Shown here: piece by piece, positions 52,178-61,063 of the stretch
How the letters are laid out: every line of letters starts with the position of its first letter
Numbering within the stretch: the stretch's first letter is position 1
NCBI RefSeq assembly: GCF_900109265.1
Contig: NZ_FNZM01000014.1
Location: forward strand, 186,001-250,000
Reading direction: 5' to 3'
From: Paraburkholderia tropica
GTDB lineage: Bacteria; Pseudomonadota; Gammaproteobacteria; Burkholderiales; Burkholderiaceae
DNA length: 64,000 bases
Made by a program: the position numbers and the translations under genes
The notes under the pieces: generated by a model
The model's input: the letters and a program-made list of their open reading frames with translations, nothing else
Database searches by the model: none
What the model was told of the DNA's origin: nothing

Positions 52178-53859
52178 GCGCCTCGCTTGCCGCCACGAAT
52201 CGTCCGCGCGTCGAGCGCACGGGCCGCGCGATGGGCGCCGTGCTGCGCGTCGCGATGGTCGTGGTGCCGCTCGCCTGCCTCGCGCTGTTCTTCCTCTATC
52301 CGCTTGCAGTCATCGCGTGGCACAGCCTCCTGAACGGCGACGCGCGATTGGGCGTGGGCAATTACGTCGCGCTCTGGCGCACGCCCGGCATGCTCGAAGC
52401 GGCGTGGCACAGCCTCGTCCTGAGCGCCGCGACGACGCTCGTGAGCATCGTGCTCGGCTTCATGATCGCGTTCACCTTGCAGCGCTCGCGTCTGCCCGCC
52501 CCGAACGCGATCCGCGCGACGCTGTTGCTGCCGATGCTCGCGCCTTCGCTGATGCAGGGCCTCGGCATGCTGTTCCTGCTCGGGCGCAACGGCCTCGTGC
52601 ACAAATGGACCGGCTGGGACGTCGAAATCTACGGTTTCTGGGGACTTCTGATCGCCGACGTGATCTACGCGTTGCCGCAGGCCGTGCTGATTATCGGCGC
52701 GGCGCTCGCACAATCGGACGCCCGCTACTACGACGCCGCCGACGTGCTCGGCGCACGACGCTGGCAGCAATTCTTCGCCCTCACCTTGCCAAATGCGCGT
52801 TTTGGCCTGCTGTCCGCGGCCTTCGTTGTATTCACCGTAACGATCACCGACTTCGGCAATGCGGTAGTGATCGGCGGCAATTATCACGTGCTCGCCACGG
52901 AGATCTATAACCAGGTGTCCGGGCAGATGAATTTCGGCATGGGCGCGGCCGTCGGCATGGTCTTGCTGCTGCCATCGCTCGCCTCGGTGTATATCGAGCG
53001 CATCGCTTCGCAACGGCAATTCGGCGGCGCATCGGAGAGCCGCGTACCGGTGACGCCGCGCGCGAATCGCCTGCGTGACGCGCTGCTCGGCGTCGGTTGC
53101 CTGCTCACGCTGTTGCCGATCGCCGCGTCCGTCGCGACCGTGGTCTTTGCGAGTTTTGTGCGCTTGTGGCCGTACCGCCTCGAACTCACACTCGCCAACT
53201 ACGGGGGCGAATTGTCGGGCGGATATGGCGCGATCGTCACGTCGCTGGAAATCTCGCTCGCGGCGGCCGCGCTGGGCGTGCTGCTGTTGTTCTCGCTGAG
53301 CTATGGCGCGCGCCGCATGCCGGGCGCGGTGTCGCGACTGATTTACACCGTGTCCGTGCTGCCGGCCGCCGTGCCGGGAATGGTCGTGGGACTCGCCTAT
53401 ATTCTCGCGTTCAACAGCGGCCCGCTGGCGACATGGCTCTACGGTAGCGCCACCGTGATCGTGCTCTGCAACTTCTACCACTATCACACGCAGGGCTTTC
53501 TCACGATGAGCACGGGCTTGCGCGCGGTGCCGGCGGCGCTCGAAGAAGTCGTGGATTGCCTGGGCGGCGGCCTGCGCCATGCGCTTCAGGACGCCGTGCT
53601 GCCCTTCATCGCCGCAACGGCGGTGAGCGTGTTTTTCTTTCTGTTCATGCGCTCGATGGTGACGCTCTCGGCTGTCGTCTTTCTCGTGACGCCCTCGCTG
53701 AATCTCGCTTCGGTGGCCGTCATGCAACTTGATGAAAACGGCTTCGTTTCGCAAGCCGCCGCTTACTCCACGTGCATCATGGTCGTGACGTCGCTTGCCC
53801 TTGGTCTGATGCGTCTTGCGATGAAGCGCGTGATGCTGCGACGCGACATCGTGCGCTGA
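52174..53859 (+). CDS. ABC transporter permease, fused double domain
   Basis: The ATG at 52174 overlaps the ATPase stop. The 561-residue protein contains two binding-protein-dependent transport domains, each with the EAA-like loop: DAADVLGARRWQQFFALTLP and EEVVDCLGGGLRHALQDAVLP. About 12 spans are seen. Fused permeases of this kind occur in FbpB, PhnU and AfuB-type systems. It forms the membrane channel of the importer. Confidence 0.93.
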   Translation: MSASLAATNRPRVERTGRAMGAVLRVAMVVVPLACLALFFLYPLAVIAWHSLLNGDARLGVGNYVALWRTPGMLEAAWHSLVLSAATTLVSIVLGFMIAFTLQRSRLPAPNAIRATLLLPMLAPSLMQGLGMLFLLGRNGLVHKWTGWDVEIYGFWGLLIADVIYALPQAVLIIGAALAQSDARYYDAADVLGARRWQQFFALTLPNARFGLLSAAFVVFTVTITDFGNAVVIGGNYHVLATEIYNQVSGQMNFGMGAAVGMVLLLPSLASVYIERIASQRQFGGASESRVPVTPRANRLRDALLGVGCLLTLLPIAASVATVVFASFVRLWPYRLELTLANYGGELSGGYGAIVTSLEISLAAAALGVLLLFSLSYGARRMPGAVSRLIYTVSVLPAAVPGMVVGLAYILAFNSGPLATWLYGSATVIVLCNFYHYHTQGFLTMSTGLRAVPAALEEVVDCLGGGLRHALQDAVLPFIAATAVSVFFFLFMRSMVTLSAVVFLVTPSLNLASVAVMQLDENGFVSQAAAYSTCIMVVTSLALGLMRLAMKRVMLRRDIVR

Positions 53860-53955
53860 CAGGTGAATCACCATGGCCAGGCTGCGGCTCGTCGTGTCGA
53901 CGCGTGTAAGCCCTTCGCAACACCTCACACCCACCCACGACGGCAGACGAGTCGC

Positions 53956-55455
53956 CTACGTCCTGGGCGCCGTTCGCAGCGGCGCGGCGTCGAGCCTGAA
54001 ACTGAACGTCGCGCCGCGCTGATCCCGCTCGATCAGCTCGATCACGCTGCCGTGCAGTTGCAGCATCCGCTGCACGATCAACAGACCGAGGCCGCCCTGG
54101 CGACGTGCGTCGCCTGAGCTGAATGCACGCCTGAACAGATTCGCGCGAAGTTCGGGCGCGATGCCCGGCCCGGTATCGCTGACGACCACCCTCACCTTGC
54201 TATCCTCGCCGGCCAGCTCGACGCTGACCTCGCCGCCTTCGGGCGTATGGCGGATCGCGTTATCGAGCAGATTGGTCAACACGCGTTCGGTCATGGCGAG
54301 ATCGGCGCAAACGGCAGGCAAACGCGGCGGGACCACGGCTCGCAAGCGGATCCGGCGCGCCTGCGCCGCAAGCTCGAACTTCTGGAACACGTCCTGCACG
54401 ACATCCGCGAGGGGAAACGTCTCCAGCGTGAGCTGGACGTTCTCATGTTCGAGGCGCGCCAACTCGAACAGCGATTGAGCCAGCCGTCCCACCTTCGCAC
54501 TCTGGGTCAGCGCGATCGCCAGATAGCGGCGACGCTCGACGCCTTCGAGCGTGTCGTCCTTCAGCGACAAGGTTTCGAGGTAGCCATGCAGCGACGTGAG
54601 CGGCGTGCGCAAATCGTGCGAGATCGTCGCGAAGAGTTCGCGGCGCTCCTGGTCCTGACGTTTGAGCTCGCGCCACTGCATGCCGATGCGCTCGACCATC
54701 TGCGCAAACATGCGTTCGAGAATGGCGATCTCGTCGCGTGTTCCCGTGTGCGCCGCCGGGCGACTCAGCACGAGCGGCACCGGCTCCGAGCCCGCCTGGA
54801 TCGACGCGTCGATCCGGCTCACGCTGTCGGTCAGACGGCGCAAGGGGCGCGTGATCAGACCAAACGCGATCAGACCGGCGAACAGGCCGAGCGACGCAAC
54901 CACGGCCATCAAACCAAGCGTCGTGCGCAGCACCGTGCTGTGCGCGAGCCGCGTCGCCAGCGCATCGCGCGCTTCGCCGATCAGCACGACATAGATATAC
55001 CCCGCCAGCCGCCCGTCGGCGCCCGGGACAACGGCGGCGCTGAACACCTTCTTCGCATCCACGCTGCGCGGATCGTCGCCGAGAATCGGCAACGCGTCAT
55101 TGGCGAGAAAGCGCTGCACCGGTTGCAGATCGACGCGCGTGCGCCGGATGTGCCCCGGCGGCGCGTCGTCGCCGGTGATGCGGCCGCTGGCGTCGAGCAG
55201 GTAAACCTCGACACTGGGATTCACCGCCATCAGTTGTCCGAACAAGGTGCGTAACGCGGCGGGCCTCGGGCCGTCCGGGCCCATGAGCGCCGAGCTATGC
55301 GCAATGTGGGACGCGAGGTCGTGCGACAAGGCCTGGATGACCTCCTGATCGTGCAGATCCGACGCCCGTATCTGCAACCACGCCGACGCCCCGCAGCACG
55401 CGAGCAGCAACGCCGAGAACACGACGGATATCCGCTGCGTCAACGACAGTCTCAC
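53956..55455 (-). CDS. sensor histidine kinase
   Basis: The GTG at 55455 is supported by AAGGAG 7 bases upstream and overlaps the response regulator stop (GTGA). The 499 residues have two spans (about 9-30 and 165-190) with a periplasmic sensor between, a HAMP (about 190-245), a HisKA with FATISHDLRTPLTS and an ATPase domain with NLLDNAIRHTPEGG, DTGPGIAPE and QGGLGLLIVQRML. It is an active-looking kinase paired with the OmpR regulator. The adjacent msr genes suggest it senses periplasmic oxidative or chlorine stress. Confidence 0.92.
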   Translation of the reverse strand: MRLSLTQRISVVFSALLLACCGASAWLQIRASDLHDQEVIQALSHDLASHIAHSSALMGPDGPRPAALRTLFGQLMAVNPSVEVYLLDASGRITGDDAPPGHIRRTRVDLQPVQRFLANDALPILGDDPRSVDAKKVFSAAVVPGADGRLAGYIYVVLIGEARDALATRLAHSTVLRTTLGLMAVVASLGLFAGLIAFGLITRPLRRLTDSVSRIDASIQAGSEPVPLVLSRPAAHTGTRDEIAILERMFAQMVERIGMQWRELKRQDQERRELFATISHDLRTPLTSLHGYLETLSLKDDTLEGVERRRYLAIALTQSAKVGRLAQSLFELARLEHENVQLTLETFPLADVVQDVFQKFELAAQARRIRLRAVVPPRLPAVCADLAMTERVLTNLLDNAIRHTPEGGEVSVELAGEDSKVRVVVSDTGPGIAPELRANLFRRAFSSGDARRQGGLGLLIVQRMLQLHGSVIELIERDQRGATFSFRLDAAPLRTAPRT

Positions 55456-56213
55456 GGCGCGTCTCCTTGCCCGCTGTTGCGAGGCGCGGCATTGCCGGAC
55501 GTCGATGGCGTGAGCGGGTCGAATTTGTAGCCGCGTCCCCACACGGTCAGGATACGGACCGGTTGTGCGGGGTCGGCTTCGATCTTGGTGCGCAGGCGAT
55601 TGATGTGCGTGTTGACGGTGTGCTCGTAGCCTTCATGCTGATACCCCCACACGGCGTTGAGCAGTTCCATGCGCGAGAACACCTTGCCCGGGTGGCGCGC
55701 GAAGTGATAAAGCAGGTCGAATTCACGCGGCGTCAGCTCGATGCGCTTGCCGTCGACCTGCGCTTCGCGCGTCACGGGATCGATCGAAAAACCGCCCAGC
55801 ATCAGCGTGCCGCCTTCGAGCCGCACATCCTTCGCCATCGCCTCGACCCGGCGCAGCAGGGCCTTCACGCGCGCGACGAGCTCCAGCACCGAAAAGGGCT
55901 TGGCGAGGTAGTCGTCGGCGCCGAGTTCGAGGCCCAGAATGCGATGCACCTCGCTCGAGCGCGCGCTCGTAATAATGATTGGCGTGTAGCGCGTCATCGC
56001 CCGCGCGCGGCGGCAGATTTCCAGGCCGTCGACGCCCGGCAACATCAGGTCGAGGATCAAGGCGTCCCAACCGCCCTGCTCCAGCAGACGCAGCCCTTCG
56101 GCGCCGTCGGCGCTGTGCACGACCTCGTAATGCTCGTCGCGCAGATGCAGCATGAGCACGTTGGCGATATCCGCGTCGTCCTCGACGATGAGTACGCGTT
56201 TGGTCTGATCCAT
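55452..56213 (-). CDS. OmpR-family response regulator
   Basis: The ATG at 56213 (MDQTKRVLIVEDDADIANVL) is preferred to a longer frame. The 253 residues have a receiver with acidic pair EDD, phosphoacceptor in ALILDLMLPGVDGLE, and K of YLAKPFSVLE, then a winged helix (about 145-235) with LLYHFARHPGKVFSRMELL and VNTHINRLRTKIE. It is divergent from the msrB-dipZ-msrA set with a 165-base gap, so it likely controls it. Confidence 0.95.
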   Translation of the reverse strand: MDQTKRVLIVEDDADIANVLMLHLRDEHYEVVHSADGAEGLRLLEQGGWDALILDLMLPGVDGLEICRRARAMTRYTPIIITSARSSEVHRILGLELGADDYLAKPFSVLELVARVKALLRRVEAMAKDVRLEGGTLMLGGFSIDPVTREAQVDGKRIELTPREFDLLYHFARHPGKVFSRMELLNAVWGYQHEGYEHTVNTHINRLRTKIEADPAQPVRILTVWGRGYKFDPLTPSTSGNAAPRNSGQGDAP

Positions 56214-56378
56214 GGGGTTTTCGGTTCCCGGCGCGGCGCGCTCCGATGAAAGGTCCGGATTAAATCGCTCATTGTGCAGAAAATTCCGGCCCGGAGTTAT
56301 CACATTTAATTTTACTTTTCGTGAGGACTTCGAGATCGGCGGCTACCTATGCTTCGTGTAACGAACACGGAGAACCTC

Positions 56379-56912
56379 ATGAATACTCGTAGACGCCTGT
56401 TGCTATCCGGCGGCGGCGCGCTCGCCGTCATGGCCGCGCTCGGTCAATGGCGCGCGAAGGCCGCGCAGCCCGCCGGCGGCGCGATGGCCATGCGTGCGGC
56501 GTCCGGCGCCGCCGGGCATTTCGCCGTGGAGCATACCGAAGCCGAATGGCGCAAGCGCCTCACGCCCGCCCAATACGAGGTGCTGCGCAATGCGGGGACG
56601 GAGCGCGCCTTCACCAGTCCGCTCAATCACGAGCACCGCAACGGCACGTTCGCGTGCGCGGGTTGCGCGGCGAACCTGTTCGCCTCGAGCACGAAATTCG
56701 ACAGCGGCACCGGCTGGCCGAGTTTTTACGCGCCGCTGCCGCACGCCGTGATCGAGCGCGAGGATCTCTCGTTCGGCATGGCCCGCACCGAAGTGCTGTG
56801 CAGTCGTTGTGGCGGCCATCTCGGGCACGTTTTCGACGACGGCCCGAAGCCGACCGGCCTGCGCTACTGCATGAACGGCGTCGCCATGACCTTCACGCCC
56901 CACGCGGCCTGA
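56379..56912 (+). CDS. msrB: Tat-exported methionine-R-sulfoxide reductase
   Basis: The ATG at 56379 follows CGGAGAACC. The 177 residues start with a twin-arginine signal (MNTRRRLLLSGGGALAVMAA). The MsrB domain has both zinc CxxC pairs (CAGCAANL and CSRCGGHLGH) and the catalytic cysteine in RYCMNGVAM. It reduces R-methionine sulfoxide in proteins, here on the periplasmic side. It is first in an operon with dipZ and msrA. Confidence 0.95.
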   Translation: MNTRRRLLLSGGGALAVMAALGQWRAKAAQPAGGAMAMRAASGAAGHFAVEHTEAEWRKRLTPAQYEVLRNAGTERAFTSPLNHEHRNGTFACAGCAANLFASSTKFDSGTGWPSFYAPLPHAVIEREDLSFGMARTEVLCSRCGGHLGHVFDDGPKPTGLRYCMNGVAMTFTPHAA

Positions 56913-56952
56913 GCGCGTCGATCGATCCGCTATCGCTTCTTCCAACACCATC

Positions 56953-58854
56953 ATGTTACTCATCACCCTGGCGTATCTCGGCGGCGTGCTCACCATCCTG
57001 AGCCCCTGCATCCTGCCCGTGCTGCCCTTCGTGTTCGCCCGCGCCGATCAACCCTTCGTGCGTTCCGGCCTGCCGCTGCTCGGCGGCATGGCCGCGACCT
57101 TCGCGGCGGTCGCCACGCTCGCCGCCGTGGGCGGCGGTTGGGTCGCCCAGGCCAATGAATATGGCCGCTGGCTCGCGATCGTGCTGCTGGCCGTCTTCGG
57201 CATCACGCTGCTGAGTCCGCGCCTCGCCGGGCGCATCATGCAGCCGCTCGTGAACGTCGGCAACCGGCTGACCGAAACGACGCAGCAGGCGCGCGCGCCC
57301 GGCGTCGGCGCCTCGTTCCTGCTCGGCATCGCGACGGGGCTGTTGTGGGCGCCCTGCGCGGGCCCGATTCTCGGCCTGATCCTGACCGGCGCCGCGCTGC
57401 AAGGCGCAAGCATCGGCACGACTCTGCTGTTGCTGGCCTATGCGGCCGGCGCCGCGACGTCGCTGGCCGTCGCGCTGCTGCTGGGCGGACGGGTCTTCGC
57501 CGCCATGAAGCGCTCGCTGGGCGCGGGCGAATGGATCCGGCGCGGGATTGGCGTGGCGATGCTCGCCGGCGTCGCCGCCGTGGCGCTCGGGCTGGACACG
57601 GGCGTCCTCACACGCATTTCGACGGTCGCGACCGGCGGACTGGAGCAGCATCTCGTCGATACCTTCGCACCGTCGAAACACGGCGCGATGGCGATGAGCG
57701 GCGCGGTCAATTCGTCGGAATCGTCGATTGGCGCACAGACCACCCAGACCGCGCAGACCACGAATACGCCGACCGGGCGCGCGGATAGCGAAAACACGAT
57801 GGCGGCAGGCGCGATGGCGGCCAACGGCGGCGCGATGATGCGCGCCACCGACGCCCTGCGCCCGGCGACGACGACACTGCCGGTGCTCGGCCAGTTGCCG
57901 CCGCTCGACGGCGCCGTCCAATGGCTGAATTCGCCGCCGCTGACGGCCCAGGCCTTGCGCGGCAAGGTAGTGATCGTCGACTTCTGGACGTACTCGTGTA
58001 TCAACTGCCTGCGCTCGCTGCCGTACGTCAAGGCGTGGGCCGGCAAGTATCGCGATCTGGGGCTCGTCGTGATTGGCGTGCATGCGCCCGAATTTGCCTT
58101 CGAACGCAACATCGACAACGTGCGCAAGGCCGTGCACGACCTCGGCGTCGACTATCCGGTGGCGATCGACAACCGCTACGCGATCTGGCGCGCGTTCGAC
58201 AACCAGTACTGGCCGGCCCATTATTTCGCCGATGCCCAGGGACGGATTCGCTACCAGCATTTCGGTGAAGGCGACTATGACCAGTCCGAGCGCGTCATTC
58301 AGCAACTGCTCGTGGAAGCGGGCCACCCCGAGGCCATAAATGTGCCGATCGGTCTGGGCGGCGCCGCGGAGCGCGGCGTGCAGATGCAAGCCGACAATGC
58401 GGATATGCGTTCGCCGGAAACCTATATCGGCTTCGAGCGTGCCGAAGGCTTCGCGTCGCCGGGCGGCTTCGCCCAGGACCGGGCCCGCGACTATCGCGCG
58501 CCCTCGCATCCCGAGCTCAACCACTGGGGACTCGCGGGCGAATGGAGCGTCGGCGCGGAGCACGCCACGCTGGCAACGCCGGGCGGCGAAATCGTCTACC
58601 GCTTCCACGCGCGAGACCTTCATCTGGTGCTGGGCCCCGGGCCTGACGGCAAACCCGTGCGCTTTCGCGTGACAGTGGACGGCAAGGCGCCGGAGCACGC
58701 ACACGGCAGCGACGTTGCGCCGGACGGCGCCGGCGTGATTACGCAGCAGCGTCTCTATCAGCTCGTCCGCCAACCCGGCGACGTGGCCGATCACACCTTT
58801 GCGATCCAGTTTCTCGATCCGGGCGTGCAGGCCTTCGCATTCACTTTCGGTTAA
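56953..58854 (+). CDS. DipZ-type thiol-disulfide electron importer (CcdA + thioredoxin)
   Basis: The 633-residue protein has a CcdA-like N-terminal membrane domain (SPCILPVLPF and GLLWAPCAGPILGLIL carry the two membrane cysteines), a Thr/Ala-rich linker, a thioredoxin domain with WTYSCINCLRSLPYV (CxxC), and a C-terminal DipZ domain of about 150 residues. It moves electrons from the cytoplasm across the membrane to periplasmic acceptors. Placed between msrB and msrA, it is the likely source of reducing power for both enzymes. The linker between the two halves is unusually Thr/Asn/Met-rich. Confidence 0.93.
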   Translation: MLLITLAYLGGVLTILSPCILPVLPFVFARADQPFVRSGLPLLGGMAATFAAVATLAAVGGGWVAQANEYGRWLAIVLLAVFGITLLSPRLAGRIMQPLVNVGNRLTETTQQARAPGVGASFLLGIATGLLWAPCAGPILGLILTGAALQGASIGTTLLLLAYAAGAATSLAVALLLGGRVFAAMKRSLGAGEWIRRGIGVAMLAGVAAVALGLDTGVLTRISTVATGGLEQHLVDTFAPSKHGAMAMSGAVNSSESSIGAQTTQTAQTTNTPTGRADSENTMAAGAMAANGGAMMRATDALRPATTTLPVLGQLPPLDGAVQWLNSPPLTAQALRGKVVIVDFWTYSCINCLRSLPYVKAWAGKYRDLGLVVIGVHAPEFAFERNIDNVRKAVHDLGVDYPVAIDNRYAIWRAFDNQYWPAHYFADAQGRIRYQHFGEGDYDQSERVIQQLLVEAGHPEAINVPIGLGGAAERGVQMQADNADMRSPETYIGFERAEGFASPGGFAQDRARDYRAPSHPELNHWGLAGEWSVGAEHATLATPGGEIVYRFHARDLHLVLGPGPDGKPVRFRVTVDGKAPEHAHGSDVAPDGAGVITQQRLYQLVRQPGDVADHTFAIQFLDPGVQAFAFTFG

Positions 58855-58908
58855 TCGCCCAACCCACCACGTTCGCCGGGCGCGCTTCGCGCCGGCAAGG
58901 ATGACATC

Positions 58909-59640
58909 GTGAAACCGCTTTTCATGCACTCCACCCGATTCGCCCGTTACGGCGCCGCGGCTATCGCATTGCTTGCCGTCGCGCTCTGGCAGCGCAGCGC
59001 CCATTCGGACGAACGTGCCGTCTCGATTCCCGCACCGGTTCAGGACGAGCATCCGAATGGCGTTCACCCGGAAACCGCCGTCGTGGCGGGAGGCTGCTTC
59101 TGGGGCGTCCAGGGCGTGTTCGAACATGTGCGCGGCGTCACGCAGGTGGCGTCCGGTTACACCGGCGGCGCGGCCGATACGGCCCAATACGAACGCGTCA
59201 GCGACGGCGATACCGGCCACGCAGAATCGGTGCGGATTACTTTCGACCCCACCGTGATCAGCTACGGCAGGATTCTGCAGGTGTTCTTTTCGGTCGCCCA
59301 CGATCCGACCGAACTCGACTATCAGGGCCCGGACCACGGCAGCCAGTATCGCTCGGCGATCTTCCCGACGAATCCGCAACAACGCAACGTGGCGCAAGCC
59401 TATATCGCGCAATTACTGGGCGCACATGTTTTTTCGAGCCCGATTGTGACGCGCATCGAGACCTTCAAGGGCTTTTATACCGCCGAGGATTACCACCAGA
59501 ACTTTCTCGCTCTTCATCCCGATTACCCCTATATCGCGATTAACGACATGCCGAAGGTCAATGCACTGAAGAATCTGTTCCCCACGCTTTATCGAACCCA
59601 GCCGGTTCTGTTTCAGGCCGCCGCACACTCCCCGTCATAG
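58909..59640 (+). CDS. msrA: exported methionine-S-sulfoxide reductase
   Basis: The GTG at 58909 follows AAGGATGAC. The 243 residues start with an N-terminal signal (FARYGAAAIALLAVALWQRS, likely cleaved or retained as anchor) and carry the active site GGCFWGVQGVFEHVRGV, GYTGG and VSDGDTGHAESVRI. It reduces S-methionine sulfoxide. With msrB and dipZ it gives a complete periplasmic repair set. Confidence 0.94.
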   Translation: MKPLFMHSTRFARYGAAAIALLAVALWQRSAHSDERAVSIPAPVQDEHPNGVHPETAVVAGGCFWGVQGVFEHVRGVTQVASGYTGGAADTAQYERVSDGDTGHAESVRITFDPTVISYGRILQVFFSVAHDPTELDYQGPDHGSQYRSAIFPTNPQQRNVAQAYIAQLLGAHVFSSPIVTRIETFKGFYTAEDYHQNFLALHPDYPYIAINDMPKVNALKNLFPTLYRTQPVLFQAAAHSPS

Positions 59641-59796
59641 CCGCGCGGGTAAAGCGGAGAGATTCCGGATTAGTGAAGCGGCGATTAACCAATACTTTTT
59701 AATGTATAGTCACCCGTGTGTTGAGGACACAACGCGTTCTCCATTGCGCCAGGCTAACTATCACTCTCGACGATTAACCTATGTCTCTGACGTAGC

Positions 59797-61056
59797 ATGC
59801 AGGCGTTCCCTTTCGTTGCTGAATCCGCCGCGCACGGCGGACCGCACAGCCAGGCGCCGGACTTCGCCCACAATGACCTGTTCCTGTCGGCGCCTATTCC
59901 GATCATGGTGGAGGACTGGTATCGCGTCTACCTGGCGATCCAGGCGATACGCGACCAGGGTGTCACGAATCTCGACGACTATTTCGATGCCCACCCCCAC
60001 GCGATCGACGAGTTGCGGGGACTCCATTCGTTCGTTGAGGCAAACCACGCCGTGCTGGAGCTGTTCGAGGCCAGTTCAAAAGAGGGCTTTTTCGACGCCG
60101 CCCGGAAGCTGCTGCCAGCGAATCGAGAAAGCAACATTGTCGTCTATCGGGCGATGCTCGACGGCAGTTCGGCATGTCAAGGCGAGCGCACGCTCGTCAC
60201 CTTCAAGGGCAAGGAGGTGCCAATCGTCTGGCGCTGCTCGCTGCCCCGCGACGCAGAAGGTTATCGGCGGCTCTGCTTTTATGCTTTCGATGTGACGGAG
60301 CAAAAGGAAAACAACGATCGATTGCAGGCACTCCGCGCAGAGATGGCGCGTGCTGCACGCGTGTCCTTATTCGGCGAACTTTCGGCATCGATACTGCACG
60401 AGATCACTCAACCGCTCTCGGCCGCCAGTACCTATGCGGATGCCGCTGCCCGTTGGCTGACTCGCGACATACCGGACGTCGAAGAGGCTTTCTCGTCGAT
60501 TCAGAATGCGGCGCGCTGGGCGCGCGATGCTACCGATATCTGCCGGAAAATGCGCGGATTTCTTGGCAAGGTTCCCGTGCAATCCATCTGCGCGCCCGCC
60601 AGCCAGGCAATAGATGCCGCGCTTTTTCTCGTTTCGCCAGAAGCCAATGCAAAGGAGATTACCGTTGCACGGCGAATTGCCGACGACGCCACCATTTTCG
60701 CCGATCCCGTTCAGATTCAGCAGGTGCTGGCCAATCTTCTGTTGAATGGCATTCACGCAATCGATTCGAGCCGTTCGACCATTCGAGCCTTGTCGCTATC
60801 GGTCCGGCGCATTGACAACGGTGAAACGCTATTCGAAGTCTGCGATTCGGGCTCGGGCATGAGCAGCGAGACGCTGGACTCGCTATTTCAACCGTTCTTC
60901 ACGACCAAAGTCGACGGCATGGGCATGGGCCTCGCAGTGGCCCGGTCGATCATCGACGCGCACGGCGGCCGTATCTGGGTCGAAAGCTCCACGGCCGCCG
61001 GCACGTGCTTCCGTTTCACGGTCCCCACGACGGCCGTCGACGGCACCCATCGATAA
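59797..61056 (+). CDS. PAS-domain histidine kinase (orphan)
   Basis: The 419-residue cytoplasmic protein has a PAS-like N-terminal half (about 30-180, ending AFDVTEQKENND), then HisKA with SASILHEITQPLSAAS, and the ATPase motifs VLANLLLNGIHAI, CDSGSGMSSE, and GMGMGLAVARSIIDAHGG. The FixL/DctB-like HEITQPL H-box is of the sort that pairs with FixJ- or NtrC-like regulators. No receiver gene is next to it; the winged-helix gene at 63683 lacks a receiver at its start. No signal or membrane span is seen. Confidence 0.9.
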   Translation: MQAFPFVAESAAHGGPHSQAPDFAHNDLFLSAPIPIMVEDWYRVYLAIQAIRDQGVTNLDDYFDAHPHAIDELRGLHSFVEANHAVLELFEASSKEGFFDAARKLLPANRESNIVVYRAMLDGSSACQGERTLVTFKGKEVPIVWRCSLPRDAEGYRRLCFYAFDVTEQKENNDRLQALRAEMARAARVSLFGELSASILHEITQPLSAASTYADAAARWLTRDIPDVEEAFSSIQNAARWARDATDICRKMRGFLGKVPVQSICAPASQAIDAALFLVSPEANAKEITVARRIADDATIFADPVQIQQVLANLLLNGIHAIDSSRSTIRALSLSVRRIDNGETLFEVCDSGSGMSSETLDSLFQPFFTTKVDGMGMGLAVARSIIDAHGGRIWVESSTAAGTCFRFTVPTTAVDGTHR

Positions 61057-61063
61057 ACCCTGG

